The notes below the pieces were generated by a model. That model saw only the letters and a program-made list of their open reading frames with translations, ran no database searches and had not been told where the DNA came from. DNA of 52,922 nt from an uncultured Prevotellaceae bacterium (GTDB taxonomy: Bacteria; Bacteroidota; Bacteroidia; Bacteroidales; Bacteroidaceae): the NCBI GenBank assembly GCA_902776935.1, contig CACYRS010000012.1:1-52922 (forward strand), in the 5' to 3' direction. The translations under genes and the position numbers were made by a program. Positions 46,151 to 52,922 of the stretch are shown piece after piece (positions within the stretch are counted from its first letter, which is position 1; each line of letters starts with the position of its first letter).

Positions 46151-46441
46151 ATGTTGTTATTAGACATTATTTTAGATCCTCGCAGAATTAAAGATACTGC
46201 TCGTGTTATCAAACCCGTTGTTCGTGATACTGTTTCTGCTCCTTCAGACTCGGCAACTGCTGATACTGTTGCCTCTACATTCAATGTGTCTGGAGCAAAT
46301 CAGCAATTAGCCGACGTTGCACCAATCCCATCAGATACTTTTGGAATACCTGATGATGTCTTATGCACTGTCATCGTTGTCTTGGCTGCCTTGGGCCTCT
46401 GTTTCTATTTTGTCAGGAAATATCGGAGAATAAGGAAGTAA
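46151..46441 (+). CDS. Small tail-anchored protein, function unknown
   Basis: This 96-residue protein has a polar, Ala/Ser/Thr/Asp-rich N-terminal part (about 25-65, with TADTVASTFNVSG) and one C-terminal transmembrane segment (about 68-88, VLCTVIVVLAALGLCFYFV), followed by a basic end RKYRRIRK. This predicts a single-span protein with its basic tail in the cytoplasm. It lies 28 bases after the 113-residue gene, on the same strand, ending 18 bases from a convergent gene. Not recognised. Confidence 0.6.
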   Translation: MLLLDIILDPRRIKDTARVIKPVVRDTVSAPSDSATADTVASTFNVSGANQQLADVAPIPSDTFGIPDDVLCTVIVVLAALGLCFYFVRKYRRIRK

Positions 46442-46459
46442 TGATTATTCTATGATCTT

Positions 46460-47233
46460 TTAGTTCCGCCATCCTTTTCCGTTGCAAGTTGAGCATTTTC
46501 CTGTACCGTGACAATAACTGCAGTCGTTGGTTCCTTTACAGACTCCACAAATTGTTCTAACTCCATAACCGGAGGTAGTGCCAGGTAGTCCTGTCGAATG
46601 TCCGTCGCAATAGTGGCATTTCCCTGTGCCCTGACAATAGTATTTGTTATTTATGCTTGTAGGATATGAACATTTCCCAGAACCGCTACAGATAATACAT
46701 CTGTTGCGGTTGCTAGTATTCCCACTATTGCCTCCATTGCTATAACCACCTCCATAGTTGCCCAAATTGCCGTTGTTGGGAAATTGTTGCTGAGCTCCGT
46801 TATATGCAAACTCTACATAGTTGCTGATGGCAAGGCTGCTATTGGTTTGCACATCCATCACTTGTACTACAGCATTCAGTTGGTAGTTCCCCCCTGCTAA
46901 GCTGGAAAAAGCCCATGCAGGCAGGAATACTTCGTCGTTACTGAAACGATAGTTTTGCTGCATAGGTGTCCTTGTCAGTCTGGCGTAAAGTGGATTGCCA
47001 TCGGACATATAGACAGGCTGTCCATAGGCATCTAAGACCCCCATATCAACATAAAGCATTCGTCCTTGAAGACCTGATGCTGTATAGGTGGCGACGATTT
47101 TTAGTCCAACCTCTCCGTTAACTACTGCGTTACAAACCAATTTTACATCTTCTATTATTACACTTTGTCCCATTGCAGCCATAGTATAGCTAGCCAGCAA
47201 AAGGATTGTCAATATGAATCGCTCTTTTTTCAT
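46460..47233 (-). CDS. Secreted protein with DnaJ-like CxxCxGxG cysteine-rich domain
   Basis: This 257-residue protein has a signal peptide (1 to about 22, ILTILLLASYTMAAMG). A probable beta-sandwich domain follows (about 24-145: VIIEDVKLVCNAVVNGEVG and AISNYVEFAYNG). Then come an Asn/Gly-rich linker (147-177) and a C-terminal domain with twelve cysteines (179, 182, 188, 200, 206, 209, 229, 232, 238, 241, 247, 250). The domain repeats CxxCxGxG-like units as in the DnaJ zinc domain (CIICSGSGKC, CSYCHGTGKC). No J domain exists, so it is not DnaJ. Exported zinc-finger proteins are uncommon; function unknown. No promoter is seen upstream. Confidence 0.75.
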   Translation of the reverse strand: MKKERFILTILLLASYTMAAMGQSVIIEDVKLVCNAVVNGEVGLKIVATYTASGLQGRMLYVDMGVLDAYGQPVYMSDGNPLYARLTRTPMQQNYRFSNDEVFLPAWAFSSLAGGNYQLNAVVQVMDVQTNSSLAISNYVEFAYNGAQQQFPNNGNLGNYGGGYSNGGNSGNTSNRNRCIICSGSGKCSYPTSINNKYYCQGTGKCHYCDGHSTGLPGTTSGYGVRTICGVCKGTNDCSYCHGTGKCSTCNGKGWRN

Positions 47234-47321
47234 TGCTTTATGGAATTATTGATGTTTTCTGTAATATTTTTAGTTTGTTTTTACATTATTGTGTAAGAAC
47301 CGATCCCAATGATCTTGAACT

Positions 47322-47358
47322 AAAAAAAAACCGGAAGTTTTCGCTTCCGGCTTTTTTG
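47322..47358 (-). terminator. Terminator of the 37-codon gene; inverted twin of the 44793 hairpin
   Basis: On the minus strand the stem CCGGAAG (47350-47344) pairs with 47337-47331 around loop CGAAAA and is followed by T9 (47330-47322). The core, including loop and preceding G, is identical to 44797-44817. Confidence 0.85.
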
Positions 47359-47376
47359 GTGGCTTTTACCGTCTGC

Positions 47377-47490
47377 TTATGTGTACCATATCGATGGCAT
47401 TGCTCCTGGTAATGAACTTGTGCCCTTGTTTGTTTCGGCACTTCTCTTGATTTCTTTGGTCTCGTTCTTAGTTGACATAAGCGCAAACAT
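47377..47490 (-). CDS. Candidate 37-residue peptide gene
   Basis: A short open frame on the minus strand runs from ATG 47490 to TAA 47377. The product opens MFALMSTKNETKEIKRS, is polar and charged in its N-terminal half, and ends in SSLPGAMPSIWYT, with a proline- and tryptophan-containing tail. Support comes from context: a -7 box TATATTTG (47518-47525) lies 27 bases upstream and a strong T9 terminator starts 19 bases after the stop. Promoter, frame and terminator thus form a complete unit. An internal ATG (fifth codon) would give 33 residues. A leader peptide, a small regulatory RNA or a signalling/precursor peptide are all possible. A different 66-codon frame in the same place runs through the terminator and is less credible. 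Confidence 0.5.
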   Translation of the reverse strand: MFALMSTKNETKEIKRSAETNKGTSSLPGAMPSIWYT

Positions 47491-47517
47491 TTTTAATAGT
47501 TATATCGAATTTCGCAA

Positions 47518-47525
47518 CAAATATA
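47518..47525 (-). promoter_or_regulatory. -7 box of the 37-codon gene
   Basis: The minus strand reads TATATTTG, 27 bases before ATG 47490. No clear TTG at the -33 distance. Confidence 0.5.
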
Positions 47526-47705
47526 CGTTTTTTTGAGCTATCTTCCTAATATATATTCAATTTTTGCTATCGATTTAACATCTTTTCGTAGTTTTTGCAT
47601 ATTTATCCATTTGGTATTCAAAGGACAATTAGGAATCTGCCCCAATGAATTTGGGGACGGTTTTTCGTGTTTGAGGCTTTTATAGCATTTTTTATAGGAA
47701 AAGCT

Positions 47706-47735
47706 TTGTTGTTCCAAAAATAATTATTATATTTG
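47706..47735 (+). promoter_or_regulatory. Promoter of the 428-residue envelope protein gene
   Basis: TATATTTG (47728-47735) with TTG at 47706-47708, 19 bases upstream. The leader is about 55 bases. Confidence 0.7.
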
Positions 47736-47796
47736 CTCCGAAAATCAAAGCATGTGATATTCTGTCCAATATTAATAACTCAAAAAGCAAACTACA

Positions 47797-49083
47797 ATGA
47801 AGAAAAGAACAATTTTGATAGGGGCGGCAGTAGTGCTTGTATTATACGGAATGAGCCTTGTTGATACAGGTGACGGAAGTGGTGAGAAAGAAGTCGAAAG
47901 CGAGGGAAATGGACTGTTTAGCGGATTTGCTAATATGTTCGGTGAGAGCGAGGAAGAAAAGGAAGAGCCTGACGAGACTTTCGCAGATTACAAGAATGCA
48001 GAGATAGAGCCATTCAAGTCGTTTGCGGTTCAAGAACAGGAGGCAAGGCAGTATGCTGCCATGAATGGTAACAATATAGACATCTGGTGGTTTGCCGACT
48101 CTGTGGAGGTTGTGGCTATTGCGAAAATATACAACCAGTATTCAATGAACTTCACCGCAGGCTTTTCCAGTGCTGCAGGCGAGATAACCCACACACTGCT
48201 TCCCCAGGGTAGGGATGAAAGCGGAAACTACGTTTTTGCAGAAGAGTGGTCGAAAAACAGACTTACCATGGCTTCAGACATGTCATGGTTGAATACGATG
48301 AACCTGAAGACTTATAATAGGGCATCACTAGAACAATGCGACAAGGTGCTGACCTATTCAAAAAGAAAAAGTTTATACTTATCGAAGAAATACTGGGTGT
48401 TTACAGACTTCTTTCAAGACATCCAAAAGGCACATCAGTTTGGTCCAGACCCGGATGCAGACATGATGGTATGGGGTAATCAGAAAGATGTATTTGCATT
48501 GGCCTATATACCAATGGTGAAAAAATATGCCTTCGCCACATACGAAGGATGGACGTATGTGGGTTGTGATGCAGGACCGCAAGGGCAGGGCACAGGCGGT
48601 GGAACGTCCTATCTTGTGGCTCGCAACGATATGAATATCCGATACAATATGGAAGTGTCGGCTGACAAGAAACAATTGACGATAGGCGATAAGGTCTATC
48701 CAAGACTGACCGTCAGGAAGGCTACACGACTCATTGAGGCATTGCGTGATGAGCAGGATAAGAACACCACTCCTGAACAGTTTAATCAGATGTATCAGAC
48801 CTACGCCAACCTTGCTGCCAGCAAGATGCAAACCATCAACAATCTAAACATCAAGGAGGTCTATAAGTTCTCCGTCCGCAGTGAACTTCGCGATGCACAA
48901 CAGAAGATGCGACAGATAAGGCAGCGAGCCATGAAGATAGGTTTCCAGATGCAGCCGAGTCCTTATGAGGGACAGGACCCGTCGTATGATCCGGGTATCA
49001 AATACCAGATGGAACGAGATGGAGTAAGGTATGGACAACCTAAATATCGGCACAGGGATGAGCCAAGGGCTTACGGAGAGTAA
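47797..49083 (+). CDS. Membrane-anchored protein of unknown function
   Basis: This 428-residue protein has one N-terminal membrane segment (about 5-22, TILIGAAVVLVLYGMSLV) with no lipobox, so it is anchored with the rest outside the cytoplasm. An acidic, glutamate-rich segment (about 29-62) precedes a mixed domain rich in aromatic residues (NIDIWWFADSVEVVAIAKIYN, quoted in part; KYWVFTDFF). A helical, arginine- and glutamine-rich C-terminal third follows (about 300-428). I do not recognise a family. It is first in a probable operon: the next gene starts 3 bases after its stop. Confidence 0.65.
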   Translation: MKKRTILIGAAVVLVLYGMSLVDTGDGSGEKEVESEGNGLFSGFANMFGESEEEKEEPDETFADYKNAEIEPFKSFAVQEQEARQYAAMNGNNIDIWWFADSVEVVAIAKIYNQYSMNFTAGFSSAAGEITHTLLPQGRDESGNYVFAEEWSKNRLTMASDMSWLNTMNLKTYNRASLEQCDKVLTYSKRKSLYLSKKYWVFTDFFQDIQKAHQFGPDPDADMMVWGNQKDVFALAYIPMVKKYAFATYEGWTYVGCDAGPQGQGTGGGTSYLVARNDMNIRYNMEVSADKKQLTIGDKVYPRLTVRKATRLIEALRDEQDKNTTPEQFNQMYQTYANLAASKMQTINNLNIKEVYKFSVRSELRDAQQKMRQIRQRAMKIGFQMQPSPYEGQDPSYDPGIKYQMERDGVRYGQPKYRHRDEPRAYGE

Positions 49084-49086
49084 AGA

Positions 49087-49824
49087 ATGATGAATATAAG
49101 AGGAATAACAGATAAGATTCTCAATTACTGGTGGGTATATACCCTTATCTCTCTTTCGGCGATAGGGGCACTGATCCTTATGGAAATAAAGAATGTCCAT
49201 CTGTCTTGGTTAGAGGATATTTGCGGGTATGCTTTCATGTTGGCAGCAGCCCTGCAGCTGACGGCTTTGGTGATATCTGTCGTCAGACGTCGTTTCCTGG
49301 TAGCCCTATGCATCTTCCTGGGTGGCATAGTAAATATTTATGCTTTTATTATGCTGGCCTTTATGCTGTGGATGCTTCAGGGCGAAAATGATGATTTCGG
49401 TAAGAGACATCCCATTCCTGCAGGCATGGTGTGTCAGGAGCCTGATGAGTCGTTCTGCGAGGATGATGTGGATAGTACAAACACTGCTTCCTGGCTTCGT
49501 ATACACAATAATACCCAGGGTGGAATCTATGAGTACCAGTATTTCTCCAAATCCCTGCCCGATGGCTATATCTATCTTAAATGCTATGAGGCTACAGAGA
49601 ATATCCTTCTGTCGGAAGATCGGATGATGATGAGGACCAAGGTTAATGTCAGGCAACATGACCGTTTCGGTCCTGTAGGCGGTTATTGTGTATTTACTAT
49701 CTACGAGGGGTCGTGGGGAGATTATTACCCTGTACGTGTGGAGGTATGGCACCATGGTGAAAAGACCGGCAAAGACCAGATGCTAACCAGTAAGATATAC
49801 AAGATGGAAGGTTGGCAGAAGTGA
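49087..49824 (+). CDS. Integral membrane protein with extracytoplasmic domain, unknown function
   Basis: This 245-residue protein has three membrane segments (about 14-33, 45-66, 70-97). A soluble domain of about 145 residues follows, containing cysteines in CQEPDESFCEDD, LKCYEA and GGYCVF that could form disulfides outside. It follows the 428-residue gene by 3 bases, so the two probably work together at the inner membrane. Its end overlaps an upstream extension of the M13 peptidase frame but not the chosen M13 start. Not recognised. Confidence 0.65.
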   Translation: MMNIRGITDKILNYWWVYTLISLSAIGALILMEIKNVHLSWLEDICGYAFMLAAALQLTALVISVVRRRFLVALCIFLGGIVNIYAFIMLAFMLWMLQGENDDFGKRHPIPAGMVCQEPDESFCEDDVDSTNTASWLRIHNNTQGGIYEYQYFSKSLPDGYIYLKCYEATENILLSEDRMMMRTKVNVRQHDRFGPVGGYCVFTIYEGSWGDYYPVRVEVWHHGEKTGKDQMLTSKIYKMEGWQK

Positions 49825-49880
49825 AAACATATAGAAATGATAGTAATGAGCATATAAAATCTATTAAAAACAATGTGAAT

Positions 49881-51860
49881 ATGAAGAGTAAACTTTGGAT
49901 GCTGGCCGCCATCCTTTCCTGCGGCTTTCTGTTGAGTTCTTGTAAAGATGTGGCTGGAACTGACGACAATCCCGTCAACCCCGAGCCTGCGCCCCCTACT
50001 AACATCGTCGAACAAACCGACTTCTCATCCTACATCGACATGAACACCTATGCCGGTGATGACTTCTATCGGTATGCCGTCGGTAAGTGGCTGACTGAGA
50101 ACCCGCTGGGTGATAAATCAGCTAACGGCACACTTGCCCAGCAGTCAAATAACACTGACGATTTCCTGGCCTCTCTGGCCACATCTACCGACGAGGTTAT
50201 CTCGCGTCTGAGAAACGACTTCAATGTTTCTTCCGTCACGTCCGATCTGGCGATTGTCAAGGAGAAGGTAAACTACATCAATAGCATTACAAGCATCGAA
50301 GATATGTATAAGGCGATGGGCCAGATGATGCTGGCTGGTTACCATGCGCCATTCTTTTTTACCTCAGTGGCTTATGAACGCACTGTGAGCCCATTTTTTG
50401 CCTTACCCGAAAATTCATCTTTCTACGATCTCGATGATGAGAGTATGAAAAAATATGGCGGTATGACAGATGCTGAAGTTAAAAAGACCGAAGAACTCAT
50501 TGATTCGTGGGAGAAGTTGCTTGTGGACAAAGAATTGATAGCAGGCAAATCAGGACGTATTCCCCGGCATATCCTTGAGAGCCGCCTTGTGAAATTCAAT
50601 TTCACCTTGACGCGTGCGGGTGGGTCAAATCCTCTACTCTCCATCTTTACCTCGATGGGATTCAAAGAGGATGATGCCAAAGCGATGGTCTACGATGAGT
50701 ACGAGCATATCAACACATTCCTTGCCAAACTGACCCTCGACCAGCTGAAGCTCTTTAATATCTATATGGTGCTGAATCGCGACCTGAACTACATCCCACA
50801 GGAAGAAACGGATACTTTCAAAAATCTGCTCACTCATCTGATAGAGACCAAGTATGGTCCGTTGAGCGTCCTCGTCAGCGAGATATACAACAAGACCATC
50901 CCTGCTGCCAACCGTACAGCAGCCACCGCTATGGCCTCCGAGTTCCGCAAAACTTTCAAGGATCGCATCAACAAACTCACCTGGATGAGTGACGCCACGA
51001 AGGCAAAGGCTATTGAGAAGTTGGAAAACATGGATATCAATATCGGATGGCCCGACGATGAGAGCAAGCGAGCCGACTGGACGGTGAAGGTGCCTGCAGT
51101 AGTGACCGAAGGCAAGTCGTCTTTCTATACCGATGTCCTTGACATCTTTATACAGCAAGCTAAAATCGCAATTAAGAAGATTAACAGCGAATCCAAAGAA
51201 GACCTGTTCTATGCCGATGAGGTCAGCTCGTATTCTTTTGAGAGCAATGCTTACTATAGCCAGGTAAACAACGCAGTCTATATCTTGTCGAGCAATCTCG
51301 TACCGCCTATCTTCGATCCTGGGCGCAGCGATGCCATCAACTATAGCGTTCTGGGCGCTTCAACCATCGGCCACGAGATAACTCACGGCTTCGATCCGGG
51401 AGGCAAGAACTATGACAAGACAGGCAAGCAGGCTCCTTGGATGACAGCGGCCGACTCTCTTGCCTTCGATGCTCTCAGCAATAAGATAATCGCCCGGTTC
51501 AATACACTGTCTATAGGAGATATCTACAAGTGCGACGGCAAAAAGACCGTGACGGAGAATACTGCCGACCTCGGTGGCCTATATATCGGCTATGATGCCT
51601 TCATGAACCTGCTTGACAAGAAAGGGGTGACGGGAGCAGAGCGCGATCGTCAGGGCCGAGAATTCTTCCGCGGATTCGCCTACGCATGGATGGGTAACTT
51701 GAGTGAAAAGAAAATCAAGTCTTATGCGAAAGACCCACATTCTCCCAATTCCTTGCGCGTAAACGGAAATGTATACCTGATGGATGAGTTCTACCGTCTG
51801 TTCAACATATCGAGCGGCAATATGTACCTCGCGCCAGCCGACCGCTTAGTGATCTGGTAG
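49881..51860 (+). CDS. M13-family metallopeptidase lipoprotein (neprilysin/PepO-like)
   Basis: This zinc endopeptidase of about 659 residues has the gluzincin motif GHEITH (His498, Glu499, His502) and the third ligand in ENTADLGG (Glu559), plus the family tail LRVNGNVYLMDEFYRLF. A lipoprotein signal peptide ends in LLSSC (Cys21), so it is anchored in the envelope and probably trims peptides in the periplasm or at the surface. The longer frame from 49812 adds 23 polar residues before the signal peptide and overlaps the previous gene; ATG 49881 is therefore preferred. No promoter box is seen, so read-through from the two envelope genes is likely. Confidence 0.92.
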   Translation: MKSKLWMLAAILSCGFLLSSCKDVAGTDDNPVNPEPAPPTNIVEQTDFSSYIDMNTYAGDDFYRYAVGKWLTENPLGDKSANGTLAQQSNNTDDFLASLATSTDEVISRLRNDFNVSSVTSDLAIVKEKVNYINSITSIEDMYKAMGQMMLAGYHAPFFFTSVAYERTVSPFFALPENSSFYDLDDESMKKYGGMTDAEVKKTEELIDSWEKLLVDKELIAGKSGRIPRHILESRLVKFNFTLTRAGGSNPLLSIFTSMGFKEDDAKAMVYDEYEHINTFLAKLTLDQLKLFNIYMVLNRDLNYIPQEETDTFKNLLTHLIETKYGPLSVLVSEIYNKTIPAANRTAATAMASEFRKTFKDRINKLTWMSDATKAKAIEKLENMDINIGWPDDESKRADWTVKVPAVVTEGKSSFYTDVLDIFIQQAKIAIKKINSESKEDLFYADEVSSYSFESNAYYSQVNNAVYILSSNLVPPIFDPGRSDAINYSVLGASTIGHEITHGFDPGGKNYDKTGKQAPWMTAADSLAFDALSNKIIARFNTLSIGDIYKCDGKKTVTENTADLGGLYIGYDAFMNLLDKKGVTGAERDRQGREFFRGFAYAWMGNLSEKKIKSYAKDPHSPNSLRVNGNVYLMDEFYRLFNISSGNMYLAPADRLVIW

Positions 51861-51871
51861 TCTTAAAGATC

Positions 51872-51912
51872 AATCGGCTGTCAGAGAATTAACTCTGGCA
51901 GCCGATTTGATT
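51872..51912. terminator. Hairpin terminator between the M13 peptidase and the smalltalk gene
   Basis: A 15-bp stem (51872-51886 with 51893-51907, one U-G pair) and a six-base loop, with TTTGATTTA after it. It can serve both convergent transcripts. Confidence 0.75.
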
Positions 51913-52022
51913 TAGAGATTGCTAAGTCCCATACATGATGTCGCTCCGAGGGCGGTCAGTATCGCTGTGGCGATGCTCGCTACGAGCTGTACAATCCACT
52001 TGAGGGTTTCCTTCTTCGTCAT
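51912..52022 (-). CDS. Smalltalk protein (36 residues)
   Basis: A short frame on the minus strand encodes MTKKETLKWIVQLVASIATA and continues ILTALGATSCMGLSNL. A charged lysine-rich start is followed by one hydrophobic helix and a conserved-looking TSCM end. This matches my memory of the 'smalltalk' peptides that lie beside HU-type genes in Bacteroidetes. It is probably a single-span membrane peptide of unknown role. It lies 59 bases after the HU-HIG gene on the same strand and is likely in one transcript with it. The C-terminal cysteine might be lipidated or form a disulfide; this is a guess. Confidence 0.82.
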   Translation of the reverse strand: MTKKETLKWIVQLVASIATAILTALGATSCMGLSNL

Positions 52023-52043
52023 GATAATCCTCCTTTCGTTACG

Positions 52044-52071
52044 TTTATCATTTATCCTTTATCATTTATCA
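52044..52071. repeat. Four tandem copies of a 7-base unit
   Basis: TTTATCA, TTTATCC, TTTATCA, TTTATCA follow one another between the HU-HIG stop and the smalltalk start. On the coding strand they read as TGATAAA-type units. Confidence 0.8.
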
Positions 52072-52081
52072 TTTCAAAAGG

Positions 52082-52831
52082 TCAGTTTCCGGTCTCGAAA
52101 CCGCCGCTGCCGACATTACTGCCGTTCTTGGTGAACACCTTAGTGGCTGCCTCGCTGCTTTCACCGTTCTTGATGGCGATAGCCTTAACGGTTGCCGTAT
52201 CAGTCAGAGTGATTGCCTCGCTGTACAGGCTGCTCTCTGCGTTAGGAGCCGTGCCGTCTGTGGTGTAGCGAATCTCTGCTCCGTCAGGACCACTAATTGT
52301 CACCTCCGTGCTCTCATCGAATGGAGTCTCACCACTGATTACGGGAGCCTCTACGCTTGCGGTCTCAGAGCCCGTCGAAGAGCCGTTGCCTGACCCCTGC
52401 TCTGAACCTGAGCCGTTCTCAGAGCCTGTGCCGTTCTGCTCATTCTGCTCCTCCTCATTGTCCTCCACAGTACCTGGGTCAGACGATGTCACACGCTTCA
52501 CCTCATTACCATTACGGTCGTAACATGTAATCTGGATAGCCGTGTTCGCCAGCTCGTCCTTCAGGTCGACAGCAGGAACGAAGATGATCCTTCGGGTCTT
52601 GATGAGGCTTGTCTTCACCTTGTTCACATCCTCCACTGCCTTCGCACGGAGTCCGAAGCGCATGCTTCCCAGACCTGGCAGAGCCACAGAGTGACCTTCG
52701 GTTGCCCACTTGATTACCTTCTCTGTGGTCAGAGGGATGTACAGCTCGGGCTGCATCACATAGCGGTAAACGCCTTCATCCTGTTTGTTGAACTTGATCT
52801 TCTTTTCAACTGCTTTTACTTTAAGTGCCAT
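52082..52831 (-). CDS. HU-HIG DNA-binding protein with C-terminal chitobiase-type domain
   Basis: This 249-residue protein starts with an HU-like domain (about 1-118: MALKVKAVEKKIKFN, VALPGLGSMRFGLRAKAVED, IKTRRIIFVPAVDLKDEL) of the HU-HIG group. A Glu/Gly/Ser/Asn-rich linker (about 121-160) follows. Residues about 163-233 fit the beta-sandwich domain found at the C-terminus of chitobiases (VTISGPDGAEIRYTTDGTAP, TDTATVKAIAIKNGESS). HU-HIG means HU fused to winged-helix, Ig or glycine-rich parts, and this is an Ig-like example. No signal peptide is seen, so the carbohydrate-type domain is presumably cytoplasmic. DNA binding is expected from family, not shown. It precedes the smalltalk gene. 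Confidence 0.82.
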   Translation of the reverse strand: MALKVKAVEKKIKFNKQDEGVYRYVMQPELYIPLTTEKVIKWATEGHSVALPGLGSMRFGLRAKAVEDVNKVKTSLIKTRRIIFVPAVDLKDELANTAIQITCYDRNGNEVKRVTSSDPGTVEDNEEEQNEQNGTGSENGSGSEQGSGNGSSTGSETASVEAPVISGETPFDESTEVTISGPDGAEIRYTTDGTAPNAESSLYSEAITLTDTATVKAIAIKNGESSEAATKVFTKNGSNVGSGGFETGN

Positions 52832-52922
52832 AAATTTAATTTTTTAAGGGTTAATAGATTGTTGTTAATTATTTTCTTTGTCGCCATTCGGACTCTCAAT
52901 TTTGGCTCTGCCCAGGAAAAAT

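Larger units (their letters stand above)
47491..47796. other. 306-base intergenic region with two divergent promoters
   Basis: This AT-rich stretch holds the -7 box of the 37-codon gene on the left and the promoter of the 428-residue protein on the right. A small hairpin CCCCAA (47640-47645) / TTGGGG (47651-47656) lies between them, with ACGGTTTTTCG after it. The hairpin could be a weak plus-strand terminator, but no gene upstream needs one. I see no further gene. Confidence 0.6.

Noticed and set aside
47286-47486. A 66-codon minus-strand frame overlapping the 37-codon candidate
   Set aside because: It reads straight through the T9 terminator hairpin, so its 3' part would not be transcribed. 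The 37-codon frame stops before the hairpin.
49812-49880. Upstream extension of the M13 peptidase frame
   Set aside because: It would put 23 polar residues ahead of a good lipoprotein signal peptide and overlap the preceding gene. ATG 49881 is better.

Overview
The window is chromosomal DNA from a Bacteroidales bacterium, most like Prevotella or a close relative. Three things support this. Promoters repeatedly carry the Bacteroidetes -7 box TAnnTTTG, often with a TTG about 19-21 bases upstream, and there are no clear Shine-Dalgarno sequences. Several families are typical of Bacteroidetes (DUF4835, DUF3127, DUF2027, HU-HIG, 'smalltalk' peptide). The dnaN-exonuclease-DUF4835-recN block is also characteristic. 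This assignment rests on recognition, not on a database search.

Region 1 (1-7.9 kb) handles branched-chain 2-oxoacids. It opens with the end of a ferredoxin-dependent 2-oxoacid oxidoreductase (beta and gamma subunits) and a small HTH gene on the other strand. An ilvD-ilvB-ilvN-acyl-ACP thioesterase operon follows, then ilvC with its own promoter and a structured leader, and a tRNA-Tyr. Region 2 (8-20 kb) holds a MaoC-like gene with a PurF relative that lacks the glutaminase cysteine, recJ-recQ, two peptidases, an AlbA_2-domain protein, trpS, trmD and a patatin. Region 3 (20-31.5 kb) holds galE, ispE, an OmpA-type lipoprotein, dnaB, a five-gene dnaN operon ending in a degenerate HtrA/TPR protein, and a DUF3127 protein with an SSB-like tail. 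Region 4 (31.5-43.5 kb) holds a metallo-hydrolase, rsmG, a DUF3298 lipoprotein, a HAD-MFS-DUF2027-nadE operon, clpC and gyrA.

Region 5 (43.5-52.9 kb) is more accessory. A periplasmic TPR protein ends in a terminator hairpin whose core recurs in inverted orientation 2.5 kb later. Between the two hairpins lie three membrane-protein genes and a secreted protein with a DnaJ-like cysteine-rich domain, none with a visible promoter. Just outside the second hairpin is an unlisted 37-codon gene with its own promoter box. Two unrecognised envelope proteins and an M13 metallopeptidase lipoprotein follow. The window ends with a 36-residue smalltalk peptide and an HU-HIG protein fused to a chitobiase-type C-terminal domain.

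Transcription is mostly short operons with 4-base overlaps, separated by hairpin terminators that often serve converging genes. I saw no insertion sequence, prophage, CRISPR array or rRNA. The least described parts are 44.8-49.8 kb, the smalltalk/HU pair, the PurF-like protein, the HtrA/TPR protein and the ilvC leader.
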